From Hymenoscyphus infarciens (lineage: Eukaryota > Ascomycota > Leotiomycetes > Helotiales > Helotiaceae), in NCBI GenBank assembly GCA_001414345.1, contig LLCB01000452.1, forward strand, positions 1-35,037: 35,037 nucleotides of DNA, written 5' to 3'. The position numbers and the translations under genes are program-made. Every line of letters starts with the position of its first letter. Position 1 is the first letter of the stretch. Positions 20,139 through 33,393 of the stretch are shown here, piece by piece. Under the pieces are notes generated by a model that was not told the DNA's origin, did not search any database, and was given only the letters and a program-made list of their open reading frames with translations.

Positions 20139-20638
20139 TGTAAGAATGGTCACGTGATGAAGCAGTCAGAGAGTGAATATATATGAATTATATATATATA
20201 TAAATATATAGGTATATATATGTGTTTAGGTCTTTTTAGTATTCTAAAGGTCTCCTTATATAGACTAGAGGCTTAGTAGTCTTAGCGTATAGAACCAGGT
20301 GTAGAATTAGGTCTATAGTACGTAATATCTACTAAGATAGTAGACTTATACTGATCTAGCGATTTCTTTATACTTTTAGAATAAAGAGCTAAAATAAAGG
20401 ATCCTTTGTTTTAGATCTATATATCGACGTATTACTCTAGAGCGCCTCTAACACGTTATAGACGTATAGTTATATAATATACTTATTAGGCTTACTAAAT
20501 AGGCCTATATAAGATTAAGCACGTAATCCTAGGTAGCTTATAATATAAGTTATAAATTATTTATAATAATTTTATTATCTTAGACTTAAATACTCTAAAT
20601 CCTTAACTTATTAATCTTATATTATTATATATATTATA
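20139..20638 (-). mobile_element. copia B LTR 1 (3' LTR of copia B1)
   Basis: About 500 bp. On the plus strand it runs TGTAAGAATGGTCACGTGATG to TATTATATATATTATA, so the minus-strand LTR is TG(T)AATATATA...CCATTCTTACA. Two more copies lie at 27225 and 33394. It abuts X6 directly. No 5-bp target duplication matches between this flank and the flank after LTR 3 (33904). Confidence 0.8.
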
Positions 20639-20938
20639 TCCCTCTATAAAGTAGATATATATAGTAAGTACTATATCTATCTTATATTATTATATATATT
20701 TTTAGCTATCTTTAAGATTAAGACTTTTAATAAATATATTATACTTAGTCTTATCTAAGCCTTTTATAAAGCCGTCGGCTATATCGTCTTTTATACTAAT
20801 ATATACTAGTATTATTTAACTACTATCTATTACTTCTCTTATAAAGTAATATATAATATTAATATACTTTATTTTCTTATAAAACTTAGGATTATTAGCT
20901 AGTTTCTAAGCTAATTCACTATTAGTTAGAAGAGTAGA
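20639..20938 (-). pseudogene. copia B1 pol C-terminus (RNase H end)
   Basis: Reading from X7 towards the LTR on the minus strand: LANNPKFYKKIKYINIIYYF followed by IRE, the copia RNase H end (consensus ..KHIDIRYHFIRE). The frame then decays before an AT-rich tract ahead of the LTR. It is separated by X7 from the rest of RNase H (from 23217). Confidence 0.8.
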
Positions 20939-20940
20939 TA

Positions 20941-23214
20941 CTGTACTACCGAACCGCTATTTGCTCAACACTAATTCAACTCCGATTCAACTCTAATTCG
21001 ACTCCGATTTAACTCTGATTCGAATAAAGGTTAACCTAAGGTTAGATTAGTATTAGAGTAGCTCTATTAGTTTAGAACCGATTCAGAACTGATTCAGAAC
21101 CGGTTTAGAACCGGTTCAGAGCTAGTTTAAAGAAGTTCTATTAATTCGGAGCTAGTTTAGAGAGTTTCCACTAGTTCAGAGCCGGCTTAGAACCGATTTA
21201 GAGCTAGTTTAAAGCTAGGTCTAAAAGAGAGCTAAATCAGTTTCTTAATCTATAATACCTTAAACGTATCTAATCTAGAGTCGACTTTATATAAATAGTT
21301 CTAAACTAGTTCAAAACTAGTTCAAAACTAGCTTAGAACTAGTTCAAAACAAGGTTAGAGCTAGTTTTAGGCTAGTACTAAAAAAGAATTAAGAATAAAA
21401 GAGCTTAAAAAAGGACTTAAAAAAGAACTTAAATTTAAAATCACATAACCAGGTATATATTACATAGCTATACTACTCTTATATAATATACCCTAGTTCG
21501 TCGAATACTCGAGTTCTACTTCTACTAATTCCACTAATTCTACCGATTATTCTACTAAAAGTTCTACTAAATGTTCTACTAACTTAAATAACATCATCTC
21601 TATATATATGCCTCGATATAATTAGTTTAATTAGTTAATTAGTTAGTTAGTTAGTTAGTTAGTCAGTTAGAAACTATAAGATACGCACGTTAGTTCAAGA
21701 AGTAAGAGTAGAAATAGTATATATTATATATAATAGTAATAGTGATAGTAATAGTAATAACATAGATAATAAATCTAAGGCTTTTAATTTACTCTACTAA
21801 AAGTCTAACTATAAAATATACCTATATTAGCCAATATTGTTTAATAACGTAGAATAGACTAGAGTAGTAAATATAATAAAAATAACATAGATTATAATAC
21901 TAATAAGTAGCCTAATACTAAGTAACGAATATAATAAAGATAACGTGGATTATAATACTAATAAGTAGCCTAATACTAAGTAACGAATATAATATAATAG
22001 TAATAGAGAGTTATCGTCGTCGTTATTATCGTCGTTGTTATTATCGTTGTTAAAGTAAAGTATTAAAGTATCGAAGTTAAAGTCGAAGTCGAAGTTAAAG
22101 ATAGAGATAGCCTATACTAGCTAATATTATTTAATAATATAGAATTAACTAAAGTAGTAAATATAATAAAGATAACGTAGATTATAATACTAATAAGTAG
22201 CCTAATACTAAGTAACGAATATAATATAATAGTAATAAAGAGTTATTATCGTTGTTATTATCGTCGTTATTATTATCGTCGTCGAAGTAAAGTATTAAAG
22301 TATTAAAGTTGAAGTTAAAGTCAAAGTTAAAGGTAGAGGTAGCCTATATATATACTAAGCCTACTATATAGCTAGTTATACGTAGCGCACCGTGTTTAGT
22401 AAGAGCAACCCTAGTATAAAAGCCACGCTCTACTAGATAACTCACTTTAGTTACGTAATATAATAAAACTTATATACTAGTAGTTCTAAATATAAGGATT
22501 ATTAATATATACTTACTAATTAAAGTTAATATATAAAAAGTCGCTTAAATCGCCTTTAAAAAAAAAAACACTCTTTCTAGACTTTTTATTTTTTCTTCTA
22601 AGTACTTTTTAGGTATTAATATACTACTAATATATAGCTAGTATATACTAAAGCTAGTATTAGTTATAATAGAATAGCTTAAGCTACTTAGAACTACTTA
22701 GAATAGGTTCTAAATAGGTTCAAAACCTCTCTAAATAGGTTCTAAACCTTAGAACCTCTTTAAGCTATAGCTAGCTATAGCTCTAATTAATTTAATAATT
22801 TAGAATAGGTTTAGAACCTCTTAGAACCTCTCTAAATAGGTTCTAAACCTCTCTAAATATAATTAGAACCTTAGAACCTCTCTAAACTATAGCTAGCTAT
22901 AGCTCTAATTAATTCAACGATTTAGAATAGGTTCGGAACCTCTCTAAATAGGATCGGAACCTTAGAACCTCTCTAAACTATAGCTAGCTATAGCTCTAAT
23001 TAATTTAACAATTTAGAATAGGTTTAGAACCTCTCTAAATAGGATCTAAACCTCGGAACCTCTCTAAATATGATTAGAACCTCTCTAAATAGGATTAGAA
23101 CCTTAGAAACTCTCTAAATAAGATCGGATACTATGTCGACTCTTACTTAAGCTATTAAAATCGATTCAATACTGGTTTAAACTAGTTTTAAGTAAAAGCG
23201 AGTAGGTATATACG
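20941..23214 (+). mobile_element. X element copy 7 (2,274 bp, core partly triplicated)
   Basis: Starts CTGTACTACCGAACCGCTAT after TA (20939-20940) and ends GTAGGTATATACG before TA (23215-23216). It is inserted in the RNase H of copia B1. The right arm is moderately mutated (GAACCGGTTC, GAACTAGTTC). A core segment containing AATACTAATAAGTAGCCTAA occurs three times (about 21895, 21953, 22185), making this the longest copy. The TCGG block is decayed to TTAG (21630-21670), and the conserved island is partly kept at 22375-22460. The left arm has three CTATAGCTAGCTATAG palindromes (22760-22990). Confidence 0.9.
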
Positions 23215-23216
23215 TA

Positions 23217-24765
23217 TAGTAGTAGTATTATTAGTTATAAGTTTATTAAAGTAGTCTACTAGGTTATTTAAGTAGAGTACTTTTTTAACTACTTCTTTAT
23301 AAGCTATATATTCGGCTTTATAGCTAGATATAGTAACGGTTTTTTATAATATAGTATTCTAGCTAATAATATAGTTATTTATATATATAATATAGCTATT
23401 AGTACTTTTTCAACCTATAATATAATCTTTCTAATCTATATTAGTAAAGGCTTTTAGGTCTAGTCTATTATCTATAGTATTATAGTATAGCTCTAGAGTA
23501 GGCTTATAATTTAGATATTTCTATATCCTTTCTAAAGCTCTAAAGTAAGCTATACTAGGATTAGATATAAATCTAGTATATCTATTAACTATAAAGGTAA
23601 TATTAGGTCTAGTTTTAGTACTTAGGTATATTAAAGACTCTACTTCTTATTAATAGGTAGTAATATCGTCTTTAGTAGCTTAGTCTTCGTTTTTATCTAA
23701 GTATAAGCCTAGTTTTATAGGTATAGATATAGAGGTTAGTTTATCTTTATTAAATTTAGTCTTAATATTAGCTAGATATTTGTTTTAATTTATAGTAAGT
23801 ATTTAATTACTAATATTATACTTTATTTCTATTTCTAAGAACTAGTTTATAAGGCTTAAATACTATATTTTTACAACCTTACTTATATTAGATATAATAT
23901 TATCTATGTCTTTCTTATTAGGTCTAGTTATTATTAAGTCATCTATATAGTATATAATAATAACTTTAGTAATTCTATTAATAAAAATGCCTTAGTTATA
24001 TAGTAAGACTATAAAGCCTAGCTTAGAACAATTATCTAATAGATATTTATACTATAGCCTAGGTAATTGTTTTAGCCTATATAAGGCTTTATTAAGTTTA
24101 TAAACCTTATTATCTACTTTAAAGCTTATAGGTTATATAATATAAATATCTTTATCTATATTAGTATATATAAATACGTTTTTAATATTATATTAATATA
24201 AATACTATTTATTTATTATAGCTAGTAGAAATACTAGTCTATATATCTTAGGTTTATATATAGTAGAGAACGTTTCTAAGTAATTAATACCTAAAACTTA
24301 ATTAAATCCTTATACTACCTATCTAGCCTTATATTTTATAATATTATTATTAAAGTTAGTTTTAATTTTATATACCTATCTACCTTTTAAAGGTATTCTA
24401 TTACTAGGTAAGTCTACTAGATTCTAAGTATTTTATAACTCTAGTTTATCTACTTCTAGTTTTATAGTATAAAGCTATTTAGTACTATTAATATTAGATA
24501 TAGCCTCTTTATAATTAGTAGGCTTATTATTAATATTAGCTACTAGAGCTAGCTTATCTATATCATCTATATTATATAGATTATTTAGTTTATTAGATTT
24601 AAGCTTATTTATTTTAAGACTATTAAGTCTAGTATTATTCACGTCTAGTTCTTCTAAGTTACTAGTTATAGTTAATATATCTTTATTAAACTTATTAATA
24701 TCTATATTATTAGTTTTAATATTATTTATACTAAAATCACTAAGATTAGACATATAATTAGACAC
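23217..24765 (-). pseudogene. copia B1 RT and RNase H remnant
   Basis: On the minus strand, the linker at 24475-24765 (open, 96 codons) ends PTNYKEAISN..STK, the start of the copia RT domain (EA..S...W). The RT active site is YYIDDLIITRPNKKDIDN at about 23900-23960. RNase H begins near 23410 and includes VTISSYKAEYIAYKEVV (about 23290-23335), the EAEY-type motif. X7 interrupts just after, and the frame resumes at 20938. Stops are TAA/TAG of RIP type. Non-functional. Confidence 0.88.
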
Positions 24766-25950
24766 GTTTTTAATTCTAATCTTATTTATATCTAATCCTT
24801 TTAGATTAGAGTTCCTTCTATCTTCTAGTAGACTAGTATCTATATAATTACTATTATTTATTATATCTCTTATAGTATCTAAAAACTTATTTTCTATTAT
24901 ATATATATCTCTAACCTAAATAGGTTTTTTAAGTATAATATTATAGAGCTTATATAAGTTTTTATTAAAGCCTATTAGTATAGCTTTATTAGCTTTTTTA
25001 TTTAGCTTTTTAATACTATTTTATTTATTCTTATAATAAGCTATAGAACTAAATATCTTTATATTACCTATATAAGGTTGTTTCTTATATTTAAGTTTAT
25101 AAGGAGTTTTATTTTCTAATCTAGAGTAAAGTGTTCTATTATATAGATAAGTAGCTGTTAATATAGCTTCTCTCTAAAATATAAAAGGTAAGTTAGCTTA
25201 ATATAAAAGACATCTAGCTTTATTAAGTATAGTACGATTTATTCTCTCTACTAAACTATTAGGTTTAGGAGTATAAATAGGTAATAATTAATATATTATT
25301 CTATATTCCTTTAAATAAGTATTAAATTTATTATTAATAAATTTAGTACTATTATTTATACTAAATATTCTTATATACTTATTATTTATATTATTTTCTT
25401 CTTTATTCTTAAATTCTTTAAAAGCTATAAAGGCTTTACTTTTACTTCTAAGTAATTTAACTTCTAAGAACCTAGAGTGCTTATCTAGAAAGGTTATAAA
25501 GTATTTATAGTTATTATAAGTATTAGGTTTTATAAGACTATATAGATCGCTACTAACTTTTTCTAATAGACTAAAGACTCTATTATTTATTAGTCTATTT
25601 ATTTTATTAGTAAATTTACTTTTAAAATAGTTTTTATAATTAATAATACTATTATCTATATCTTTATTAAATATAATATTATTATAACCTTTTATAGTAT
25701 TAATAATCTTATTTAATACTTATAGACTAATATATCTTAGTCTATTATATAAGTATAGTTTATTTATATTTTTATACTTTATTATATTAAGTATAGTATT
25801 ACTTAATATAGTGTTTTTATATCTAAAAGGAATAATATCTAAATAATATAAGTTATCTATCTTATTACTTTTAGTTATAAGCTTATTTATTTTATTATCT
25901 TTAATATAGTAGTTATTAGAGGTAAATAGAGTATAGGAATTTACTAATTT
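24766..25950 (-). pseudogene. copia B1 integrase remnant
   Basis: Minus-strand frame. Near 25700-25760 there is a decayed zinc-binding region (YNRLRYISL). Then FSLLEKVSSDLYSLIKPNTY, FITFLDKHSRFLEV (about 25455-25500) and IRIFSINNSTKFINNKF, which corresponds to the integrase ..TDNGTEF box with D to N and G to S damage, near 25320-25375. PKPNSLVERINRTILNKAR follows near 25215-25270. This is the DDE integrase of a Ty1/copia element. The intact site FLDKHSRFLE here is the one interrupted by X8 in copy B2. Confidence 0.85.
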
Positions 25951-27217
25951 ACTTTAACTTATTAGGTTATAGCCTAGCTTAGATATATATAAATAGTTTT
26001 TAAGTATAAAAGACTTAATAATATTATTATCTTTAAACCTAATATAAATAAAACTAACTCTCTTAATACTAATTATTTTTACTTCGTCTTACTTAACTAG
26101 TTTATTACTAGGCTTATAATCTATAAAATAGAGCTTATTATATATTATATATTTTATAATAGTAGTATCTAGTATAAAATTAGATTTATTATTTATAGAG
26201 TTAGAGGTAGTAGTAAGAACCTATTTAGCTTATCTAGTATTTAATAAGGAGTTAAAGGTATTTATACTAGTATTAGTATTAGAGTTTATAGAGTTTTTAT
26301 TTTAAGTATTATTTATCTTAAAGTTTAAATTATCTAAGCTAATATTATCTTCTCTATTATTAATAACTTAAATGTTATTATAATTAAGGTTAGTAAATAT
26401 AATATTAACGTTTATATTTCTTTTATCTTAAGATAAGCTCTTTTCTTCTCTTTCTTTGTTAGAGCTAGCTCTAAGTATACTCTTTTTAAATATAAAGTCT
26501 TTAAATACTTTTTATAAATTAAAGTAGTAATACTTATTTGTAAAGTATATAGTCTACTTATAATAAGTATAGTATTTCTCTTTTATAATCTTATAAAGCT
26601 TCTTTCTTTTATAAGAGTTCTTATAAGAAGTAGAGCTTATAAAGGCTTCTTCTTCTTTAGACTCTTATCTTTTAGACTTATTTATAAGATTAGAGAATAA
26701 GTTCTCTATAATATAGGTATTAATATTGTTTTATAAAGATTAAGTTATATTAGATATAATATTCTTATAATCTTTACTTAGATTATTAAGTACTTAAGCT
26801 ATAACTACTTATTTAAGTAGTTTTATACCTTTAGCTCTTAATTAATTACTAAGATATTTAACCTTATTAAGGTATTCTTTTATAGAAGAGAACCTCTTTA
26901 AGAAGGTATTAAAGAACTCTTTATATAGTATAAATTTAGAAGAGAACTCTTTAAAACTATAAAGGTTTTTAAGTATATCTTAAGCTACTTTAATATTATT
27001 CTTATTTTAAATTTATAGAAGTAAGCTATCTTTTATAAGTAATATTATATTACTTAATACTTTATACTCTTATTTAAAGTTACCTTTAATATAAGATATA
27101 ATTAATTTAATTTATCTTTCTTTAGTAAGAAAAGCCTTAGTATATATAGCTTAGACTTTATAATTTATAGAGCTTTTAAGCTTTTAAATACTTATATATT
27201 TATTATGAGAAGATATT
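25951..27217 (-). pseudogene. copia B1 gag and protease remnant
   Basis: Starts next to LTR 2 with ISSHNKYIS, where the start ATG has become ATA (27217 downwards). The gag body carries RIP-type stops. A zinc knuckle near 26525-26590 keeps the spacing, with cysteines mostly changed to tyrosine (YYTYYK..IYFTNKYYY). A protease-like FILDTTIIKYI lies near 26150-26190 (D-T/S-G box, glycine lost). The leader between LTR and gag is only about 8 bases. Non-functional. Confidence 0.8.
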
Positions 27218-27224
27218 ACTACTA

Positions 27225-27724
27225 TATAAGAATAGTTATATAATAAAGTAGTTAAGAAGTAAATATATATAAATTATATATATATATAAATATATAGGTA
27301 TATATATATGTTTAAGTCTTTTTAATATCTTAAAGGCCTCTTTATATAGACTAGAGGCTTAGTAGTCTTAGTATATAGAACTAGGTATAGAATTAGGTCT
27401 ATAGTATATAATATCTACTAAAGTAGTAGACTTATACTAATCTAGTGATTTCTTTATACTTTTAGAATAAAGAGCTAAAATAAAGAATCCTTTATTTTAA
27501 GTCTATATATTAACATATTACTCTAGAGCGCTCTTAACACGTTATAAACGTGTAGTTATATAACATACTTATTAGGCTTACTAAATAGGCTATATAAGAT
27601 TCACCATATAATCCTAGATAGCTTATAGCATAAGTTATAAATTATTTATAATAATTTTATTATCTTAGACTTAAATACTTTAAATCCTTAACTTACTAAT
27701 CTTATATTATTATATATATTATAT
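27225..27724 (-). mobile_element. copia B LTR 2 (shared by B1 and B2)
   Basis: About 500 bp, same ends as LTR 1 and LTR 3 but more mutated (TATAAGAATAGTTATATAA instead of TGTAAGAATGGTCACGTGA). It serves as 5' LTR of B1 and, in position, as 3' LTR of B2. On its B2 side it joins RNase H directly, without the expected pol end. Confidence 0.8.
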
Positions 27725-29170
27725 ATATATTCAGCTTTATAGTTAGATATAGTAATAGTTTTCTATAATATAGTATTCTAGCTAATAATACAGTTATTTA
27801 TATATATAATATAGCTACTAGTACTTTTTCAATCTATAATATAACCTCTCTAATCTATATTAGTAAAGGCTTTTAGGTCTAGTCTATTATCTATAGCATT
27901 ATAGTATAGCTCTAGAGTAGGCTTATAATTTAGATATTTCTATATTCTTTCTAAAACTCTAAAGTAAGCTATACTAGGATTAGACATAAATCTAGTATAT
28001 CTATTAACTATAAAGGTAATATTAGGTCTAGTTTTAGCACTAAGGTATATTAAAGACCCTACTTCTTATTAATAGGTAGTAATATCGTCTTTAGTAGCTT
28101 AGTCTTCGTTTTTATCTAAGTATAAGCCTAGTTCTATAGGTGTAGATATAGAGGTTAGTTTATCTTTATTAAATTTAGTCTTAATATTAGCTAGATATTT
28201 GTTTTAATTTATAATAAGTATTTAATTACTAATATTATGCTTTATTTCTATTTCTAAGAACTAGTTTATAAGGCCTAAATACTATATTTTTAAAACCTTA
28301 CTTATATTAAATATAATATTATCTATGTCTTTCTTATTAGGTCTAGTTATTATTAAGTTATCTATATAGTATATAATAATAACTTTAGTAATTCTATTAA
28401 TAAAAATGCCTTAGTCATATAGTAAGACTATAAAGCCTAGCTTAGAGCAAATGTCTAATAGGTATTTATACTATAGCCTAGGCGATTGTTTTAGTCTATA
28501 TAAGGCCTTATTAAGTTTATAAACCTTATTATCTACTTTAAAGCCTATAAGTTATATAACATAGATATCTTTATCTATATTAGTATATATAAACGCGTTT
28601 TTAATATCATATTAATATAAATGCTATTTATTTATTATAGCTAGTAAGAATACTAGTCTATATGTCTTAGGTCTATATATAGTAGAGAACGTTTCTAAGT
28701 AATTAATACCTAAAACTTAATTAAATCCCTATACTACCTATCTAGCCTTATATTTTATAATATTATTATTAAGGTCAGTTTTAATTTTATATACCTACCT
28801 ACCTTTTAAAGGTATTCTATTACTAGGTAAGTCTACTAGATCCTAAGTATTTTATAACTCTAGTTCGTCTACTTCTAGTTTTATAGCATAAAGCTATTTA
28901 GTACTATTAATATTAGATATAGCCTCTTTATAATTAGTAGGCTCATCATTAATATTAGCTACTAGAGCTAGCTCGTCTATATTATCTATATTATTTAGTT
29001 TATTAGATTCGGGCTTATTTATTTTAAGACTATTAAGTCTAGTATTATTCACGTCTAGTTCTTCTAAGTCACTAGTCGCAGTTAATATATCTTTATTAGA
29101 CTTATTAATATCTATATTATTAGTCCTAATATTATTTACACTAAAATCGCTAAGATTAGACGCGTAATTA
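27725..29170 (-). pseudogene. copia B2 RT and truncated RNase H remnant
   Basis: Same domains as 23217-24765. The RT box lies near 28340-28385, and the linker at about 28900-29170 is less mutated than in B1. RNase H stops abruptly at TATATATTCAGC (27727), where LTR 2 begins. The pol C-terminus and the sequence before the LTR, present in B1, are missing. The junction lies in an AT tract shared by both partners, suggesting deletion at microhomology. Confidence 0.85.
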
Positions 29171-29870
29171 GACGTGTTTTTAATTCTGATCTTATTTATA
29201 TCTAATTCTCTTAGATTAGAGTTCCTTCTATCTTCTAGTAGGCTAGTATCTATATAATTACTATCATTTATTATATCTCTTATAGTATCTAAAAACTTAT
29301 TTTCTATTATATATACGTCTCTAACCTAAATAGGTTTTTTAAGTATAATATTATAGAGTTTATATAGGTTTTCGTTAAAGTCTATTAGTATAGCTTTATT
29401 AGCTTTTTCATCTTTTAATACTATTTTGTTTATTCTTATAGTAAGCTATAGAACTAAATGTTCTTATATTACCTATTGTTTCTTATATTTAACTTTATAA
29501 GGAGTTTTATAGTCTAATTTAGAGTAAGGTGTTCTATTATATAGATAAGTAGCTATTAATATAGCTTCTCTCTAAAATATAAAAGATAAGTTAGCCTAAT
29601 ATAAAAGATATCTAGCTTTATTAAGTATAGTACGATTTATTCTTTCTGCTAAACTATTAGGTTTAGAAGTATAAATAGGTAACAATTGATATATTATTCT
29701 ATATTCTTTTAAATAGGTATTAAATTTATTATTAACGAATTTAGTACCGTTATCTATACTAAATTTTCTTATATACTTATTATTTATATTATTTTCTTCT
29801 CTATTTTTAAATTCTTTAAAAGCTATAAAGGCCTTACTTTTACTTTTAAGTAATTTAACTTCTAAGAACC
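29171..29870 (-). pseudogene. copia B2 integrase remnant, part downstream of X8
   Basis: Equivalent to 24766-25465 of B1. It includes the decayed integrase box (about 29755-29790) and PKPNSLAERINRT-like sequence near 29640-29690. It ends in the codons for FLE at the X8 insertion. Confidence 0.85.
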
Positions 29871-29872
29871 TA

Positions 29873-31635
29873 TATATATGCTCGCTCGCTTTTACTTAAA
29901 ACTAGTTCAAATCAGTATTAAATCGATTTCAATAGCTTAAGTAAGAGTTAACATAGTATCCGATTCTGCTTAGAGAAATTCTAAGGTTCTGATCTTATTT
30001 AGAGAGGTTCTGATTATATTTAGAGAGATTCTAAGGTTCTAATCCTATTCAGAGAGGTTCTGATTATATTTAGAAAGGTTCTAAGGTTCGGAACCTATTT
30101 GGAGAGGTTCCGAACCTATTCCGAACCTATTCCGAGTAGTTCTAAGTAGCTTAAGCTATTCTATTATAACTAATACTAGCTTTAGTATATACTAGCTATA
30201 TATTAGTAGTATAATAACACTTAAAAAGTACTTAGAAGAAAAAATAAAAAGTCTAGAAAGAGTGTTTTTTTTTTCAAAGTCGATTTAAGTAACTTTTTAT
30301 ATATTAACTTTAATTAGTAATTATATATTAATAATCCTTAGAATTAGGGCTATAAGTATATAAAAAAATAAAAGTCATATAACTAAAGTGGGTTATATAG
30401 TAGGGCGTAGCTTTCGTACTAGGGTCGCTCTTGCCGAACATAGTACGCTACGTACAACTAGCTACGTAACCGCCAAGACCTAGCGCACGGGCCACCCCCA
30501 CCTTCGACTTCGACTTCGACTTTGATACTCTAATACTTCGACACTTTACTTCGACGACGACGACGACGACGACGATAACTCTCTATTACTATCGCATCGT
30601 ATTCGTTACTCGGCATCGGGCTGCTTATTAGCATCGTAATCTACGTTGTATTTGTCGCGTTCACTACCCTGGTTAATTCCACGTTGTCGAATAGTAGTAG
30701 GACAATATCGGACAATATAGGCACATTTCACGGTCGGACTTTTAGCAGAGCGAATAAGAAGCCCCGAATTAGTCACCTAGCGAATCAGAAGCATCGGATT
30801 TATTATCTACGTCATCGCTGTCGCTGTCGCTATCGCTTTTATGGTACGTACTGTTTCCACCCTTACTTCCTGAACTGACGTGCGTGCCTTATAGTTTCCG
30901 ACCGACCGACCGACCGATCAAACCAATCACATCGAGGCATACATACAGGGATGACGTCATTTGGGTCGGTGGAACATTCGGTGGAACATTCGGTGGAATA
31001 ATCGGTGGAATAATCGGTGGAATTGATGGAATTGGTGGAAGCAGGACTTGGGTATTTAAGCATGTTACGTAAGAGTAGTGTAGCCACGTAATATACGCTT
31101 GATCACGTGATTTCAAATTCAAGTCCTTTTTTCAAGCTCTTTTTTAAGCTCTTTTTTAAGCTCTTTTTTAAGCTCTTTTATTCTTAATTCTTTTTCAGTA
31201 CTAGCCTGAAACTAGCTCTGACCTTGTTCTGAACTAATTCTGAACTAGTTCTGAACTAGTTCCGAACTAGTTCAGAACTATTTATATAAAGTCGACTCTA
31301 GATTAGATACGTTTAAGGTGTTATAGATTAAGAAACTGATTTAGCTCTCTTTTAGACCTAGCTCTAAATCAGTTCTAAACTAGCTCTGAACTAGTAGAAC
31401 CTCTCTAAACCAGTTCGGAACCAGTTCTAAATCGGCTCTGAACTAGTAGAACCTCTCTAAACTAGTTCTAAACTAGTTCCGAACCGGTTCTAAATCGGTT
31501 CTAAATCAGTTCCGAACTAATAGAACCACTCTAATACTAATCCGACCCTAGGTCGACCTTAATTTAAACCAGAGTCGAATCGGAGTCGAATCGGAGTCGA
31601 ATTAGTGTTAAGCAAATAGCGGTTCGGCAGTACAG
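29873..31635 (-). mobile_element. X element copy 8 (1,763 bp, exact insertion in copia B2)
   Basis: Inserted in the copia B2 integrase. The uninterrupted B1 site AAGAACCTAGAGTGCTT (25473-25489) becomes AAGAACC-TA-[X8]-TA-GAGTGCTT, so only TA is duplicated. It begins TATATATGCTCGCTCGC (from CGTATATGCCCGC) and ends CGGTTCGGCAGTACAG. The left arm is short (29950-30150). The core is well preserved: TTCGAC/GAC block 30500-30575, CGCTGT near 30815-30835, (CCGA)5 at 30899-30918, GGTGGAACATTC 30967-31035, CACGTG 31104. Tandem GCTCTTTTTTAA repeats occur at 31125-31180. Right-arm repeats run to 31610. The core is far less mutated than the surrounding copia sequence. Confidence 0.92.
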
Positions 31636-31637
31636 TA

Positions 31638-33385
31638 GAGTGCTTATCTAGAAAGGTTATAAAGTATTTATAGTTATTATAAGTATTAGGTTTTATAGGA
31701 CTATATAGATTACTACTAACTTTTTCTAATAGACTAAAGACTCTACTACTTATTAGTCTATTTATCTTATTAGTAAATTTACCTTTAAGACAGTTTTCAC
31801 AATTAATAATACTATTATCTATATCTTTATTAGATATAATATTATTATAACCTTTTATAGTATTAATAATCTTATTTAATACTTATAGACTAACATGTCC
31901 TAGTCTATTATATAGGCATAGTTTATCTATATTTTTATACTTTATCATATTAAGTATAGTATTACTTAATATAGTGTTTTTATATCTAAGAGGAATAATA
32001 TCTAAATAATATAAGTTATCTATCTTATTACCTTTAGTTATAAGCTTATTTGTTTTATTATCTTTAATATAGTAGTTATTAGAGGTAAATATAGTATAGG
32101 AATTTACTAATTCACTTTAACTTATTAGGTTATAGCCTAGCTTAGGCATATATAAACAGTTTTTAAGTATAAAAGACTTAATAATATTATTATCTTTAAA
32201 CCTAATATAAACAGAACCAACTCTCTTAATACTAATTATTTTTGCTTCGCCCTACTTAACTAGTTTATTACTAGGCTTATAATCTATAAAATAGAGCTTA
32301 TTATATATTATATGTTTTATAGTAGCAGTGTCTAGTATAAAATTAGATTTATTATCTATAGAGTTATAAGTAGTAGTAGTAAGAACCTATTTAGCTTATT
32401 TAGTATTTAATAAGGAGTTAAAGGTATCTATACTAGTATTAGTATTAGAGTTTATAGAGTTTTTATTTTTAGTATTATTTACCTCGAAGTCTAGATTATC
32501 TAAGCTAATATTATCCTCTCTATTAATAATTTAAGTATTATTATAATCGAGGTTAGTAAACATAATATCAACGTTTATATCTCTTTTATCTTAAGATAAG
32601 CTCTTTTCTTCTCTTTCTTCGTTAGAGCTAGCCCTAAGTATACCCTTTTTAAATACAAAGCCTTTAGATGCTTTTTATAGATTAAGGTAGTAACACTTAT
32701 TTATAAAGTATATAGCCTACTTATAATAAGTATAGTATTTCCCTTTTATAATCTTATAAGGCTTCTTTCCTTTATAAGAGTTCTTATAAGGAGTAGAGCT
32801 TATAAAAGCTTCTTCTTCTTTAGACTCTTATCTTTTAAACTCGTCTATAAGATTAGAGAATAAGTTCTCTATAGTATAAGCATTAGTATCGTTTTATAAG
32901 GATTAAGTTATATTAGATATAATATTCTTATAATCCTTGCTTAGATTATTAAGTACCTAGGCTATAACTACCTATCTAGGTAGTTCTATACCTTTAGCTC
33001 TTAATTAATCGCTAAGATATTTAACCTTATTAAGGTATTCTTCTATAGAAGAGAACCTCTCTAAAGAGGTATTAAAGAACTCTCTACTAGTATATAGTAT
33101 AAATTTAGAAGAGAACCCTTTAAGACTATAGAGGTTCTTAAGTACGTCCTAAGCCGCTTTAGTATTATTCTTATCTTAAATTTATAGAAGCAGGCCGTCT
33201 TCTATAAGTAATATTATATTACTTAATACTTTACGCTCTTATTTAAGGTCGCCTTTAATATAAGACATAATCGATTCGATTTATCCTTCCTTAGTAAGGA
33301 AAGCCTTAGTATATATAGCCTAGACTTTATAATTCACAGAGCTCTTAAGCTTCTAAATACTTATATATTTGTCGTAAGAAGGCAT
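31638..33385 (-). pseudogene. copia B2 gag, protease and integrase N-terminal remnant
   Basis: The minus-strand frame starts with an intact ATG at 33385 (MPSYDKYIS) and runs towards X8. The gag body is charged, with RIP stops. The zinc knuckle near 32690-32755 reads YTYYK..IYFINKCYYL, with only the last cysteine left. The protease-like ILDT box is near 32325-32360. The integrase N-terminal region is at 31640-31930, ending in the codons for LDKHS at X8. This is the best preserved copia copy in the window, but still clearly dead. Confidence 0.85.
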
Positions 33386-33393
33386 TGCTACTA

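Noticed and set aside
24475..24765. Stand-alone 96-residue gene
   Set aside because: It is the linker and RT start of copia B1 in continuous homology with the rest of pol and with copy B2.
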